DNA of 17,543 nucleotides from NCBI GenBank assembly GCA_003216155.1, contig QCJH01000019.1, positions 1-17,543 on the forward strand, given 5' to 3'. The DNA is from Prochlorococcus sp. AG-409-A19 (GTDB lineage Bacteria; Cyanobacteriota; Cyanobacteriia; PCC-6307; Cyanobiaceae). The notes below the pieces were generated by a model. That model had not been told where the DNA came from. It worked only from the letters and a program-made list of their open reading frames with translations, and ran no database searches. Shown one piece after another: positions 6,571 through 14,598 of the stretch (the first letter of the stretch is position 1; every line of letters begins with the position of its first letter). Position numbers and translations under genes: made by a program.

Positions 6571-9500
6571 CTATTTTTCACTGCCATATCCCCCACCACC
6601 TGGCGTTGAAATTACAATAGCTTCTCCAGGAACGACGTCTAAGCTTGCACATCCATCAAGATCTTCTTGGCGACCATCAATACGTTCAAGTTGATTTTTC
6701 CCTACGTAACCTGGGCTTCCTCCTGCTAAGCCAAAAGGAGGTATTTTCCTGGACCCTGACAAAATCGAAACTGTCATTGGAGCAAGAAAACGAATCTTTC
6801 TAATTAATCCGTTCCCTCCATTCCACTCGCCTCGTCCACCACTACCTTTTCTGATAGAAAAAATTTCCAATCGAACTGGGTAGCGTTGTTCAAGAATCTC
6901 TGGGTCCGTAAGACGAGAGTTGGTCATATGCGTCTGAATACCATCACTTCCATGGAATCCAATACCAGCACCACTTCCGCCAGCTATCGTTTCGTAATAT
7001 TGATTTTGATCATCCCCAAAAGTTAAATTATTCATAGTTCCTTGACTAGCTGCTAAAAGTCCTAAAGCTCCAAATATCAAATTACAAATAGCTTGTGATG
7101 TTTCAACATTACCTGCAACTACAGCCGCAGGAGGAGTTGGATTCAGTAAACACCCTTTTGGAACAATTAACTCTATTGGTTCAAAACAGCCTGCGTTTAG
7201 AGGAGCCTCGTCTAACATGCAGCGAAATACATATAGAACTACAGCCTTAGTAACTGATAATGGGGCCTGAAAATTGTGATCTCCCTGAGGAGAAGTACCT
7301 GTAAAGTCCAACTTGACTTTGCCGTTGAATTTATCAACAGAAAGCTTCAGAACAAGTTTCAAACCATTATCTAGCCTCAAAGAAAATTGTGAGTCAGTAA
7401 GAGACCGAATTAATTTACGAACCGCAAATGCAGCATTAACCTGAATTGCACTCATATAATCTCTAACTTCCTTATAGCCTTGACGATTTACAAGAGCTTC
7501 TAATTCACATACACCTAATTGATTAGCAGCAACTTGAGCTTGAAGGTCGGCAATTAATACTGTTGGATTACGCGGTGGAAAGCTTCCTGACATAAGACGT
7601 TGTTCCCATGCAATTTCGTCAAATATCCCATCTACAACAAATGTTTCATTAAAAAGTAAAAGACCCTCATCCTTAATACTTCTACTAAAAGGTGGCATTG
7701 ATCCTGGCGTAATTCCACCTATATCTGCATGGTGGCCTCGAGAGGCAACATAGAAAGCAGGCCTTTCGAAGCCTGCAAAAACAGGAGTTATTGCTGTTAT
7801 ATCAGGAAGATGTGTACCCCCACGAAAAGGATCATTGGTAAGAACAGTCTCATAGGGTTTAAGTCGATCACGATCACCAGTAGAAATTTGTTTAAGTAAT
7901 TCAACAACTGTATTACCCATTGAACCTAAATGGACAGGAATATGAGGAGCATTCGCGATAAGAGAACCTTCATTGTCAAACAAAGCACAAGAGTAATCTA
8001 ATCTCTCTCGGATATTTACTGAGCGACTTGTTTGCTTTAGTCTCTCACCCATCTTCACTGCAATTGCAGTAAAGCGATGTCGATAAAGCTCAAGTAAAAC
8101 TGAATCAGATTTATTATCAGTTAATTGGTTAGTCTTTTTATCAGCGAAGAAACTTTGCAGTAAAAGACATCCGAACTTATCTAGATTTGCTACCCATCCT
8201 GGCTCTAAGAAAACAGAACTTGTTAAATCTAAAATTAATGCCGGACCTTCTATTGAATGATTTAATATGAGATCTTTTCGTTCGTAGGAAGGTATTTTAC
8301 GCCAGCCCATACCATCTAAATAAACACTAACCATTCTTGGCTTTGGTTGTATATTTGAGAATTGAATATTAATAGGTTTGGATTCAAAATAAGAAGAGCA
8401 ATAAACCTCTAATTCTAGTCTTTCAATTATTAATTTCTGATTACGAGGAGGCACATACCCAAACCTTAGAAGATGGGCCGACTCAAATGATTTAATTAAG
8501 CTATTCATATCTATTTTATATTGATCAAAATTTAACATTAAACCATTATCACTAGAAAAGTAACGTATCTCTATTTGAGCTACGCTCTTAAAATTACAGG
8601 CTTCAGGCTTTGCCTCTTCTTCTTCTTCTTCTTCTTGATTTTTCAGAAGTAGTGTTTCTGCTTCACCTTTTAATTCCTGACACATGTCCTTAAGATCAGT
8701 CAATAATTCATCACTCAAGTCCTTAGAAATATGCTTCGTAAGAAATTGCTTTTGGGGGGCAATTCCTATTCCATAAGCAGATAAAACTCCAGAGTAAGGG
8801 TGTAATAATACCTTGTTAATTCCTAATTCCTTTGCCAAGCTACAAGCATGTTGACCACTTGCTCCACCAAAAGCCACAAGTAGTCCACTCCTAATATCAT
8901 ACCCGCTACTAATAGATACCTGTTTAATTGCATCTGACATTCGCTCAATAGCTATCTGCAAGGCACCTTCAGCAACCAATTCTGGATCTATCTTCAATTG
9001 CTTTGCGAGAGTTAAGAATCTTTTCTTGACAACTAAAATGTCTAGGGATTGATTTGCTGATGCACCAAAAACTGCAGGAAAACTATCTATTTGGATACGC
9101 CCCAATAATAAATTAGCATCTGTAATCGTCAAAGGCCCCTCCTTACGATAACAAGCAGGTCCAGGGTCTGAGCCAGCTGATCTAGGGCCAACCTGCAATC
9201 TTCCTCCGTTTAAATAAATAACTGAGCCTCCTCCAGCTGCCACAGTATGAATTGGTAATCGCTGAGCCATTAACCTATACCCTGCAATTTCAGTTTCCGG
9301 TTCTCTTTGCCACCTATCTCCTTTTGTACTAGACATATAAAAAACATCTGTAGAAGTTCCACCCATATCAAAACCAATAATTGTTTTTTTATTAGGTTCC
9401 GACTTACGTGCTGCTGCTACAGCTCCAACCATTCCTCCAGCAGGGCCAGACAAAATCGTATCTTTTGCCTGTAAAGAATCGGGCATTAATAAAGCACCAC

Positions 9501-10221
9501 TTGATCCCATTACGCGTAAAGTCGTTTTTTTACCCAGAGCTTCGCGCACCTTATTTATATAATTAAATAGAATGGGTGAAATAGTTGCCTCAATTAGAGT
9601 AGTTTGTCCTCGTGAAATAAAACGTGGCAGTGGAGAAACCTGATGTGAACATATAACATTTTCAAAACCTTTACTTCTTAACCATTCCTGCAATTTTATT
9701 TCATGAACTGGATTTCTATAAGAATTCAAGAGCGCTATGGCACAGGATTCCTGCGAAACAAGTGACCTTTTCAATAAATCATTATTGCTTAGACCATAAA
9801 ATTCTAAAGGCTCTATCTCATTCCCATGAGAATCAATCCTTCCCGCAATTTCAATTACTGACTTAGCAATAAAAGGATCTTTTTTAATCTCTAGAGCAAA
9901 CAAGTCTCTACGATGTTGGTCTCCAATAAATAAAGCATCAGCAAAGCCATAATTACAAAATAGAAGAACAGGTCTTCCATTACCCTCTAACAATGCATTA
10001 GTTGCAACCGTAGTCCCAATTCGTACCTCCTTAATAATTCCATTAGGAATAGGTTCATTATCATTAATCTGAAGAATATCCCTAATGGTTTTAATCGCAG
10101 GGTCAAGCGATTCACCCTTTTGCTCAGATAGAAATTTTCGAACCACCCAATCTCCAAGTGGGCTAACACCCACTAAATCTGTAAAGGTTCCACCACGATC
10201 AATCCAAAAATACCAACCCAT
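6571..10221 (-). CDS. oplAH: 5-oxoprolinase (ATP-hydrolysing), HyuA-HyuB fusion
   Basis: Cleaves 5-oxo-L-proline to L-glutamate using ATP, in the cytoplasm, closing the gamma-glutamyl cycle. The 1216 aa have the full-length fused architecture. The N-terminal hydantoinase A part starts IDRGGTFTDLVG (residues 7-18), has the second phosphate loop FDMGGTSTDVF near 282-292, then GGGSV and RSAGSDPGPACYR. The hydantoinase B part runs from about 708 (ELYRHRFTAIAVKMGERL) to the end, including PHIPVHLGSMGNTV, NDPFRGGTHLPDIT, HHADIGG, GGSGAG and the glycine-rich C terminus. A run of seven Glu (530-536), encoded by a GAA repeat, sits in a poorly conserved linker of the A half. The length is near that of eukaryotic and cyanobacterial 5-oxoprolinases. 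Related N-methylhydantoinase/acetophenone carboxylase subunits are usually separate, so the fusion favours 5-oxoprolinase. A 45-aa membrane protein lies 51 bp upstream. Start ATG has no clear Shine-Dalgarno. Confidence 0.9.
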   Translation of the reverse strand: MGWYFWIDRGGTFTDLVGVSPLGDWVVRKFLSEQKGESLDPAIKTIRDILQINDNEPIPNGIIKEVRIGTTVATNALLEGNGRPVLLFCNYGFADALFIGDQHRRDLFALEIKKDPFIAKSVIEIAGRIDSHGNEIEPLEFYGLSNNDLLKRSLVSQESCAIALLNSYRNPVHEIKLQEWLRSKGFENVICSHQVSPLPRFISRGQTTLIEATISPILFNYINKVREALGKKTTLRVMGSSGALLMPDSLQAKDTILSGPAGGMVGAVAAARKSEPNKKTIIGFDMGGTSTDVFYMSSTKGDRWQREPETEIAGYRLMAQRLPIHTVAAGGGSVIYLNGGRLQVGPRSAGSDPGPACYRKEGPLTITDANLLLGRIQIDSFPAVFGASANQSLDILVVKKRFLTLAKQLKIDPELVAEGALQIAIERMSDAIKQVSISSGYDIRSGLLVAFGGASGQHACSLAKELGINKVLLHPYSGVLSAYGIGIAPQKQFLTKHISKDLSDELLTDLKDMCQELKGEAETLLLKNQEEEEEEEAKPEACNFKSVAQIEIRYFSSDNGLMLNFDQYKIDMNSLIKSFESAHLLRFGYVPPRNQKLIIERLELEVYCSSYFESKPINIQFSNIQPKPRMVSVYLDGMGWRKIPSYERKDLILNHSIEGPALILDLTSSVFLEPGWVANLDKFGCLLLQSFFADKKTNQLTDNKSDSVLLELYRHRFTAIAVKMGERLKQTSRSVNIRERLDYSCALFDNEGSLIANAPHIPVHLGSMGNTVVELLKQISTGDRDRLKPYETVLTNDPFRGGTHLPDITAITPVFAGFERPAFYVASRGHHADIGGITPGSMPPFSRSIKDEGLLLFNETFVVDGIFDEIAWEQRLMSGSFPPRNPTVLIADLQAQVAANQLGVCELEALVNRQGYKEVRDYMSAIQVNAAFAVRKLIRSLTDSQFSLRLDNGLKLVLKLSVDKFNGKVKLDFTGTSPQGDHNFQAPLSVTKAVVLYVFRCMLDEAPLNAGCFEPIELIVPKGCLLNPTPPAAVVAGNVETSQAICNLIFGALGLLAASQGTMNNLTFGDDQNQYYETIAGGSGAGIGFHGSDGIQTHMTNSRLTDPEILEQRYPVRLEIFSIRKGSGGRGEWNGGNGLIRKIRFLAPMTVSILSGSRKIPPFGLAGGSPGYVGKNQLERIDGRQEDLDGCASLDVVPGEAIVISTPGGGGYGSEK
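8614..8634 (-). repeat. GAA trinucleotide repeat coding for poly-Glu in 5-oxoprolinase
   Basis: Six GAA codons plus one GAG in a row encode Glu530-Glu536. It is in frame, so slippage by whole units would change only the linker length. Confidence 0.8.
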
Positions 10222-10272
10222 AACAATAAGACTTCATCAAATAAGCCTAAATTAAAAGCCAAGAAAATAAAA

Positions 10273-10410
10273 CTAACTATTCTGAAATCTTCCCAATAGC
10301 CAAACAAATGCTGCCAGAACAACAGATGCCATATACATATATGCGATAAGACGTTTCCAACTGAAATTCTTACCTTTCTCAGAGTTATCTGATGAATCAA
10401 GTTTAGTCAT
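10273..10410 (-). CDS. Small single-span membrane protein (45 aa)
   Basis: Codons from ATG 10410 give a charged N terminus (MTKLDSSDNSEKGKNFSWKR) and one strong transmembrane segment at about 21-40 (LIAYMYMASVVLAAFVWLLG), then RFQNS. By the positive-inside rule the N terminus is cytoplasmic. It lies 51 bp before the 5-oxoprolinase start on the same strand, so the two may be co-transcribed. I do not recognise a family and propose no function. Another frame across 10173-10400 is open but overlaps the 5-oxoprolinase start and gives an implausible Trp/Phe-rich product, so I prefer this frame. Confidence 0.6.
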   Translation of the reverse strand: MTKLDSSDNSEKGKNFSWKRLIAYMYMASVVLAAFVWLLGRFQNS

Positions 10411-10673
10411 AACATGGAGGCGAAGTACTCATCTTTCTAAGGATACAAGCATTTGGATGAAATATAAGAACATTTATATCTAGAAACAAGAATTACAGTC
10501 ATGATCAAAAAAGAATTCTGACTATAAGCAAAGTTATAATAAACCTGTTATTCAGGAATATCGTTAAACATGTATCTTTTTTTCTTTAGACATCGATTAA
10601 AACTAGATAGCCAAGAGGCAATTCATATCAACTGCTATCCAAGCTAGTTCAACTAAGAAATAAAGGCTTGATC

Positions 10674-10979
10674 TTATTTGTTAACGATATAACCATGTCT
10701 TAGCAACTCATCAAATACCCTAGATCCCCTTGCTTGTGCGCCTAAAGGAAGAGGGCTTAACTCATCTAATACAGCTGCCAAACACGTTATCCAAAAACTA
10801 CCTTTACAAATATGAGTGGCATCACAAACATGATCTGGGGCTAATTCAAGACAGCCTTGTTCAGATGAAACTTTGATGCTCTCAAGTTGAGAATAAAGCT
10901 CTAAATCCAAGAGTTCTACTTCTACCTCAGTTATTACTGTTCCTGAGGAATAGCACTCAAGTAATAGTTGATAGTTCAT
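10674..10979 (-). CDS. Hypothetical protein, 101 aa
   Basis: Starts MNYQLLLECYSSGTVITEVEVELLDLELYSQLESIKV and has an acidic first half and five cysteines (Cys9, 43, 52, 58 and 66). The segment PDHVCDATHICKGSFWITCL at about 48-67 has three of them, but their spacing matches no metal-binding motif I know. A leucine-rich tail ends RVFDELLRHGYIVNK. No signal peptide or membrane span. The ATG at 10979 is preceded by a purine-rich but weak AAAAGTTAGAAA. It is 64 bp downstream of the 55-aa ORF and shares its strand with the P450. Function unknown. Confidence 0.65.
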   Translation of the reverse strand: MNYQLLLECYSSGTVITEVEVELLDLELYSQLESIKVSSEQGCLELAPDHVCDATHICKGSFWITCLAAVLDELSPLPLGAQARGSRVFDELLRHGYIVNK

Positions 10980-11043
10980 TTTTCTAACTTTTCAAGGGTA
11001 AGTCTTTTATTGATTCAAATCTATTTGCAAATCGTTGAAAAGC

Positions 11044-11211
11044 CTATTTCGATACATACAAGGCTTCGGAGCGAACCATTGCATTAAGTCTATAAATAGT
11101 GGTCAATATTTTATATCGTCTACTAAAAGGTATCCTATTAAGATTTCTCCTGTTTGAATATTGCCAAATAAATATCCCACTTTTATCTGGATCTCTACTT
11201 TCATAAGACAT
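11044..11211 (-). CDS. Small basic hypothetical protein, 55 aa
   Basis: An uninterrupted ATG ORF that reads as a credible soluble small protein: MSYESRDPDKSGIFIWQY then a strongly basic middle (SNRRNLNRIPFSRRYKIL) and an amphipathic end (TTIYRLNAMVRSEALYVSK). Composition is balanced for an AT-rich genome, and the neighbours on the same strand are evenly spaced (66 bp after the P450 stop, 64 bp before the 101-aa gene). There is no Shine-Dalgarno and no family I recognise. Confidence 0.5.
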   Translation of the reverse strand: MSYESRDPDKSGIFIWQYSNRRNLNRIPFSRRYKILTTIYRLNAMVRSEALYVSK

Positions 11212-11277
11212 GAATCTAATTTATCTATACAAGCAAAGTGTTATTCATTTTCATATCACTAAAATCATCTATGACTA

Positions 11278-12576
11278 TTAATTCTGCAACTTGACCAACA
11301 AACCATCTCGAGGGGAAGGGCTTGGTAGTTGCTGCAAGGTGCAATCTTGGCCAGGGATTAATGCAAGTCTCACCTGACTAAGCAGCCCTACTACCATCAA
11401 ACGAATCTCAAGTTCTGCTAGAGATTTACCTAGGCATACACGCTCTCCACCGCCAAAAGGCGTCAATACAAGAGAGCATTCATCCTCTAAATGGCGCTGA
11501 GGCCTAAAGATTCCTAAATCCCCATTTTCATAACGATTGGAAGCAGTCAGAGAAACCTGGATCACACTGTTTTTAGGTACTTTAACGCCGTCAATAATCA
11601 GGGGAATTTTGGTACGACGAAAAAATCCTCCAACTGGTGGCGTAAGTCGCATCACCTCACAAACTATCGCATTAAGCTTGGGGGCATTACACAAATCGTA
11701 AGCAGTGGTGGCATTTTTAGGTAATGGAGGCCATCCAAGGCTATCGACTTCCTCTCGTAGCCATTCCTCAACTCCCGAATCAAGCAACAACTCACGCATC
11801 ACGCAGCTAAGTGCAGATGCTGTTGTCTCGTATCCTGCAAATAAAAGAAGCAAAAGTTGTTCAACGAGATCTTCATCCGTTAGAGGGATACCAACTTCAT
11901 CCAGTCCACCAGCAAGCAAATTCACCCCTCCTTTACCGTTAGCATTAGAAGAGTGAGCAAGCACTTGTTGAAGTCTTTTGAGCAAACGCTTTCGTGCCTT
12001 CAGTGCTTTAAAGAATGGGCTACCAGGCAGGGCTATTGGAATTGAGAAAAGAGCCTTGGTCCAGATTTCAAAATCAAAGAACAATTCATCAAGATCTTCT
12101 CCCTCTAAACCCAAAACAACGGAAGCAATAACGGAAAATGCGAAACGCCTCATTTTTTCTCTCAAAGGAAGAGGAGTTTTTGTGGCATTCAATTCTTGGA
12201 CTAGATCCTCAACCATTTTGATAATCCCAGGGCTATAGCTCTGCAAAGCGACAGACGAGAACAATTGCGCCACAACTTTTCTACGAGCTCTATGAGATTC
12301 ACCATTTCTATTTGCCAAGGAACGACTACCCAAGAGTTGCTGTACACTTTTTGGCCACCAACCCTCTATCGCATCAGGTTGAGATAGAAGGTCACCAATA
12401 GCTTGGGGGCCCTGAATAAACACCATTGTCTGCCCAAGCATTGATGTCTCAAAAACATTCCCATAACGATCAAAACGCTTTCTAGCGAAAGAAGAGTCAC
12501 GGAAAAATTCCAATGCCTCAAACATTCCTGTCAGGGCGCCTGTATTAGGTAAAGGACGCAAACCAAATTTACTCAT
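11278..12576 (-). CDS. Cytochrome P450 (CYP120-like)
   Basis: A haem-thiolate monooxygenase of 432 aa. All core P450 signatures are readable: I-helix oxygen-activation motif AGYETT at 247-252, K-helix ExxR as Glu307-Arg310, a PxxR-like segment FRPQRHL at 357-363, and the haem loop FGGGERVCLG at 374-383 with Cys381 as thiolate ligand. The N terminus has no membrane anchor, as in soluble bacterial P450s. Overall texture, including the FRRTK block and VPKNSVIQVS, resembles cyanobacterial CYP120 proteins; CYP120A1 of Synechocystis hydroxylates retinoids. The native substrate here is unknown. GAGGG ends 4 nt before the ATG and acts as a Shine-Dalgarno. No ferredoxin or reductase gene lies nearby, so electrons presumably come from a general ferredoxin. 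Confidence 0.9.
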   Translation of the reverse strand: MSKFGLRPLPNTGALTGMFEALEFFRDSSFARKRFDRYGNVFETSMLGQTMVFIQGPQAIGDLLSQPDAIEGWWPKSVQQLLGSRSLANRNGESHRARRKVVAQLFSSVALQSYSPGIIKMVEDLVQELNATKTPLPLREKMRRFAFSVIASVVLGLEGEDLDELFFDFEIWTKALFSIPIALPGSPFFKALKARKRLLKRLQQVLAHSSNANGKGGVNLLAGGLDEVGIPLTDEDLVEQLLLLLFAGYETTASALSCVMRELLLDSGVEEWLREEVDSLGWPPLPKNATTAYDLCNAPKLNAIVCEVMRLTPPVGGFFRRTKIPLIIDGVKVPKNSVIQVSLTASNRYENGDLGIFRPQRHLEDECSLVLTPFGGGERVCLGKSLAELEIRLMVVGLLSQVRLALIPGQDCTLQQLPSPSPRDGLLVKLQN

Positions 12577-12734
12577 TAAACCCTCTACAAAAATTCTTTT
12601 TTCTAGCTAGGACATTATGGCCTGACAGGACTTAACCATCAATTCTCTAAATGCTAGCTTCATTCTGACAACTGATGGAAACTAATAAGTACTTAAAACA
12701 ACGACAAAATCGTGAGGATCTTTATATTTCTTGT

Positions 12735-12896
12735 CTACTTCCTATTTCTTGCTTCTACGCGATCTATATAAGCTAATGATTTTTTGACGTACTCCATCCT
12801 CTTCTCAGTAGCAATAAGAGTACGTGTCAACTCAAATTTACGAATTCTGCGCCACAGTCGCAAAACAGCATCTGGGATAGGCTTGTTTAGAGGCAT
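12735..12896 (-). CDS. Small basic hypothetical protein, 53 aa
   Basis: ATG 12896 to TAG 12735. The product is rich in Arg and Lys with an amphipathic helical character: DAVLRLWRRIRKFELTRTL (about 9-27) and EKRMEYVKKSLAYIDRVEARNRK at the end, probably one or two long helices that could bind nucleic acid or a membrane surface. No domain is recognised. It sits 158 bp upstream of the P450 on the same strand. AAGAA just before the ATG is at best a weak ribosome site. Dense codon use without stops and protein-like composition support it as real. Confidence 0.55.
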   Translation of the reverse strand: MPLNKPIPDAVLRLWRRIRKFELTRTLIATEKRMEYVKKSLAYIDRVEARNRK

Positions 12897-13628
12897 TTCT
12901 TAAATCTACTAGGAAGGGCAATAATCTTCTGATTCATCATTAAGCCTGTCAACAATGTGCTTGAGTAATCAGACTACAAAGATATCATGACAGCATAGAT
13001 CTATTCATAATATAAATTACTTCATCAATTAAAGGTTCCATAGTATGGCTGATCGCTTGTAAAGCTTTTATCTAAACTCCTAACTCATTAGGCAATTTTT
13101 CAGCCTATATGTTCTTACAACTTAATCTGTCAAGAGAATTACTAATCCAGCCAATAACTGCCTCGACAAGTTATGAGCAAAACATATCTTCCAGGAGTTG
13201 ACTGGCATATTTTGCCTAATAGAAATTTTTGATTCTTGAGTAGAACGGAAAAGCTGCATACCTTTCACTTCGTTCCACATGAACACCACACAACTATAAG
13301 CACCTAAATGTAGCTACAGCTTGTTCGGTCTTACGATCATAAATACGGCTTACTAATTCTTTCTCAGCTCCAAGCATCCATTGATTTACTGCTCCATCAG
13401 ATTAGACGTTAGAAACTACTAACCAATAAGGATAACAGGCAAAAACAACACTTAAAGCTTAGAAATAATCAGAATTTAATATGTACGAGATTAAATTCTA
13501 TGAGACTCGAATAACTAATCTCCAACAGATCGAGGGATGGGCAAACAAATAAAAATCGTAAATAGCTTGATAATAAAGGGTTTTGAAGTCATGCTGGCCA
13601 AGCCAAAGAAATAGGGTGCTCCCGAACC
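12897..13628. other. Gene-poor region upstream of hli copy B, with possible gene remnant
   Basis: About 730 bp without a convincing gene. Minus-strand fragments look protein-like but are short. One is an open stretch at 13294-13401 reading ...NQWMLGAEKELVSRIYDRKT..., which ends at a stop and continues in the same frame as VERSERYAAFPFYS. The other is an overlapping 52-codon ATG ORF at 13122-13280 (MWNEVKGMQLFRSTQESK...). This is compatible with a decayed gene, but I recognise no family. Confidence 0.4.
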
Positions 13629-13630
13629 GT

Positions 13631-13657
13631 CACACTCCGTAATATATTTGTTATATT
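13631..13657 (+). promoter_or_regulatory. Putative promoter of hli copy B
   Basis: TATATT at 13652-13657 lies 46 nt before the ATG, the same distance as in copy A, within the conserved block CACACTCCGTAATATA...TGTTATATTCC. Only conservation between the two copies supports this; the -35 is not evident. Confidence 0.4.
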
Positions 13658-13703
13658 CCTTTACAGCTCGACACTTGACGAGCGCTACTCTCATCTTCCT
13701 CTA

Positions 13704-13844
13704 ATGAAAAACACAGAACAACTCGACGCTATAGCCAATCCTCGTCTTGCAGAGCGCCTTAACGGTTGGGCGGCAATGATGGGGTTTTGGGCATTAATTG
13801 GTGCTTACGTATCAACTGGACAAATCATTCCTGGAATTGTTTAA
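13704..13844 (+). CDS. hli: High-light-inducible protein (HLIP/SCP), copy B
   Basis: Encodes exactly the same 46-aa protein as the gene at 5743-5883: one-helix chlorophyll-binding motif ERLNGWAAMMGF with Trp in place of the usual Arg, then the VSTGQIIPGIV ending. The 3' part of the gene differs from copy A only at silent positions, which implies purifying selection on both. The 60-aa gene follows on the same strand after 93 bp, and further tiny genes come after it, so this copy may head a stress-related transcript. Confidence 0.9.
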   Translation: MKNTEQLDAIANPRLAERLNGWAAMMGFWALIGAYVSTGQIIPGIV

Positions 13845-13937
13845 ACTTATGGAATTAAATCCATTCATGCCTTTGAAACAATTTGTTCAAAAGATCTGCA
13901 ATCGATCTAACTAATCCTTCTATCTAAGGAAACTAAA

Positions 13938-14120
13938 ATGGGAATTGGAGCATTATTTCTAACGTCCATATCTACTGGAATTATTACCCAGGATGAATTA
14001 ATATGGATAACGAGAAATCAACTAAACTTCTCTAGATGTGAACAAGCCACAGCTTTAAAGCTTGGTCAATTAATGGATTCAGGCCAGCTTCAACTTGGAT
14101 GCAGGATTTGCATTGATTAG
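13938..14120 (+). CDS. Conserved-looking small protein, 60 aa
   Basis: MGIGALFLTSISTGIITQDEL... then ITRNQLNFSRCEQATALKLGQLMDSGQLQLGCRI. The pattern TG-I-T-x-D/E-E-x-x-W-I, an FSR-x-E helix and an ending GQLQLGCR resembles small proteins I remember from marine Synechococcus and Prochlorococcus, but I cannot give a family name or function. Predicted soluble and helical. AAGGAAACTAAAATG provides an AGGA ribosome site 7 nt before the ATG, supporting the start. It is 93 bp downstream of hli copy B on the same strand. Confidence 0.7.
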   Translation: MGIGALFLTSISTGIITQDELIWITRNQLNFSRCEQATALKLGQLMDSGQLQLGCRICID

Positions 14121-14368
14121 AAAATCTCTCAATCTACTCAATGCAAATAAATCAGATCTATATCATCAAATAAAGATTCAAATCTTCTTGATGAATGGTT
14201 TATTAATTGGAATAAATCTTAGTCCTATTAAATTCATTAGCATGTATTGGTTAAATCCTTCTTTATCATAGCTTCTTTGCAGGTAAGGTTATTTGACCTA
14301 CATTCCAACAAATGATATTTGACTAAATCCAATCTTGCGTTAAATCAGCATCTATCTTTATCCCTGAA

Positions 14369-14440
14369 ATGCTATGTTACTTTGCCAGAGAATTATTGAC
14401 CTATACAATTCTTTTAGTCATATTAGGAATTGAATTATAG
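14369..14440 (+). CDS. Possible 23-aa membrane peptide
   Basis: ATG-started ORF reading MLCYFARELLTYTILLVILGIEL, a single hydrophobic helix with one Arg-Glu pair near the N terminus. This is the size and shape of the tiny thylakoid or plasma-membrane subunits common in cyanobacteria, though it matches none I know. No Shine-Dalgarno. A chance origin is quite possible. Confidence 0.3.
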   Translation: MLCYFARELLTYTILLVILGIEL

Positions 14441-14498
14441 AATCAATATATTTACCATCAAGCATTTAATTACTTCCTTCAAATCAAAGATTTTTTTG

Positions 14499-14512
14499 TT
14501 TTGCATGCAAAA
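14499..14512. repeat. 14-bp perfect palindrome, possible operator
   Basis: TTTTGCATGCAAAA, about 87 bp upstream of the 35-aa gene start and 14 bp before a TATGTT that could be a -10 element. Its symmetry suits a dimeric regulator, though AT-rich flanks make short palindromes easy to find by chance. Confidence 0.35.
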
Positions 14513-14587
14513 GTAATTTCTTTGTTATGTTGTATTTAAGTGTATGAAGAATTTTATTTTTATTCAGTCTCATTATTTCTAATTTTT

Positions 14588-14591
14588 GGAG
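14588..14591 (+). promoter_or_regulatory. Shine-Dalgarno supporting the GTG start at 14599
   Basis: GGAG followed by a 7-nt spacer (CTCAAAA) and GTG. It is the best ribosome site on the plus strand here and identifies the 35-aa gene. Confidence 0.65.
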
Positions 14592-14598
14592 CTCAAAA

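Larger units (their letters stand above)
13629..13844 (+). repeat. Inverted hli duplication, right arm (gene plus promoter)
   Basis: Counterpart of 5743-5959 in opposite orientation, 216 bp. Upstream of the TCACACT box and downstream of the stop codon the two copies are unrelated. Eight base differences, all synonymous, fall in the last 52 nt of the gene, and none in the first 89. Confidence 0.85.
14121..14598. other. AT-rich region between the 60-aa gene and the 35-aa membrane protein gene
   Basis: About 480 bp of very AT-rich sequence. It holds a possible 23-codon membrane peptide at 14369-14440 and a 14-bp perfect palindrome at 14499-14512. A 26-codon ORF near 14192 is not convincing. A 62-codon minus-strand frame at 14484-14672 runs antisense to a better-supported gene. 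Confidence 0.5.

Noticed and set aside
9987..10400. Two minus-strand ORFs overlapping the 5-oxoprolinase start (60 and 75 codons)
   Set aside because: Off-frame shadows; the 45-aa membrane protein frame and the 5-oxoprolinase frame explain the region better.
11705..12238. Plus-strand ORFs of 83 and 86 codons
   Set aside because: Antisense to the P450, which has all catalytic motifs.
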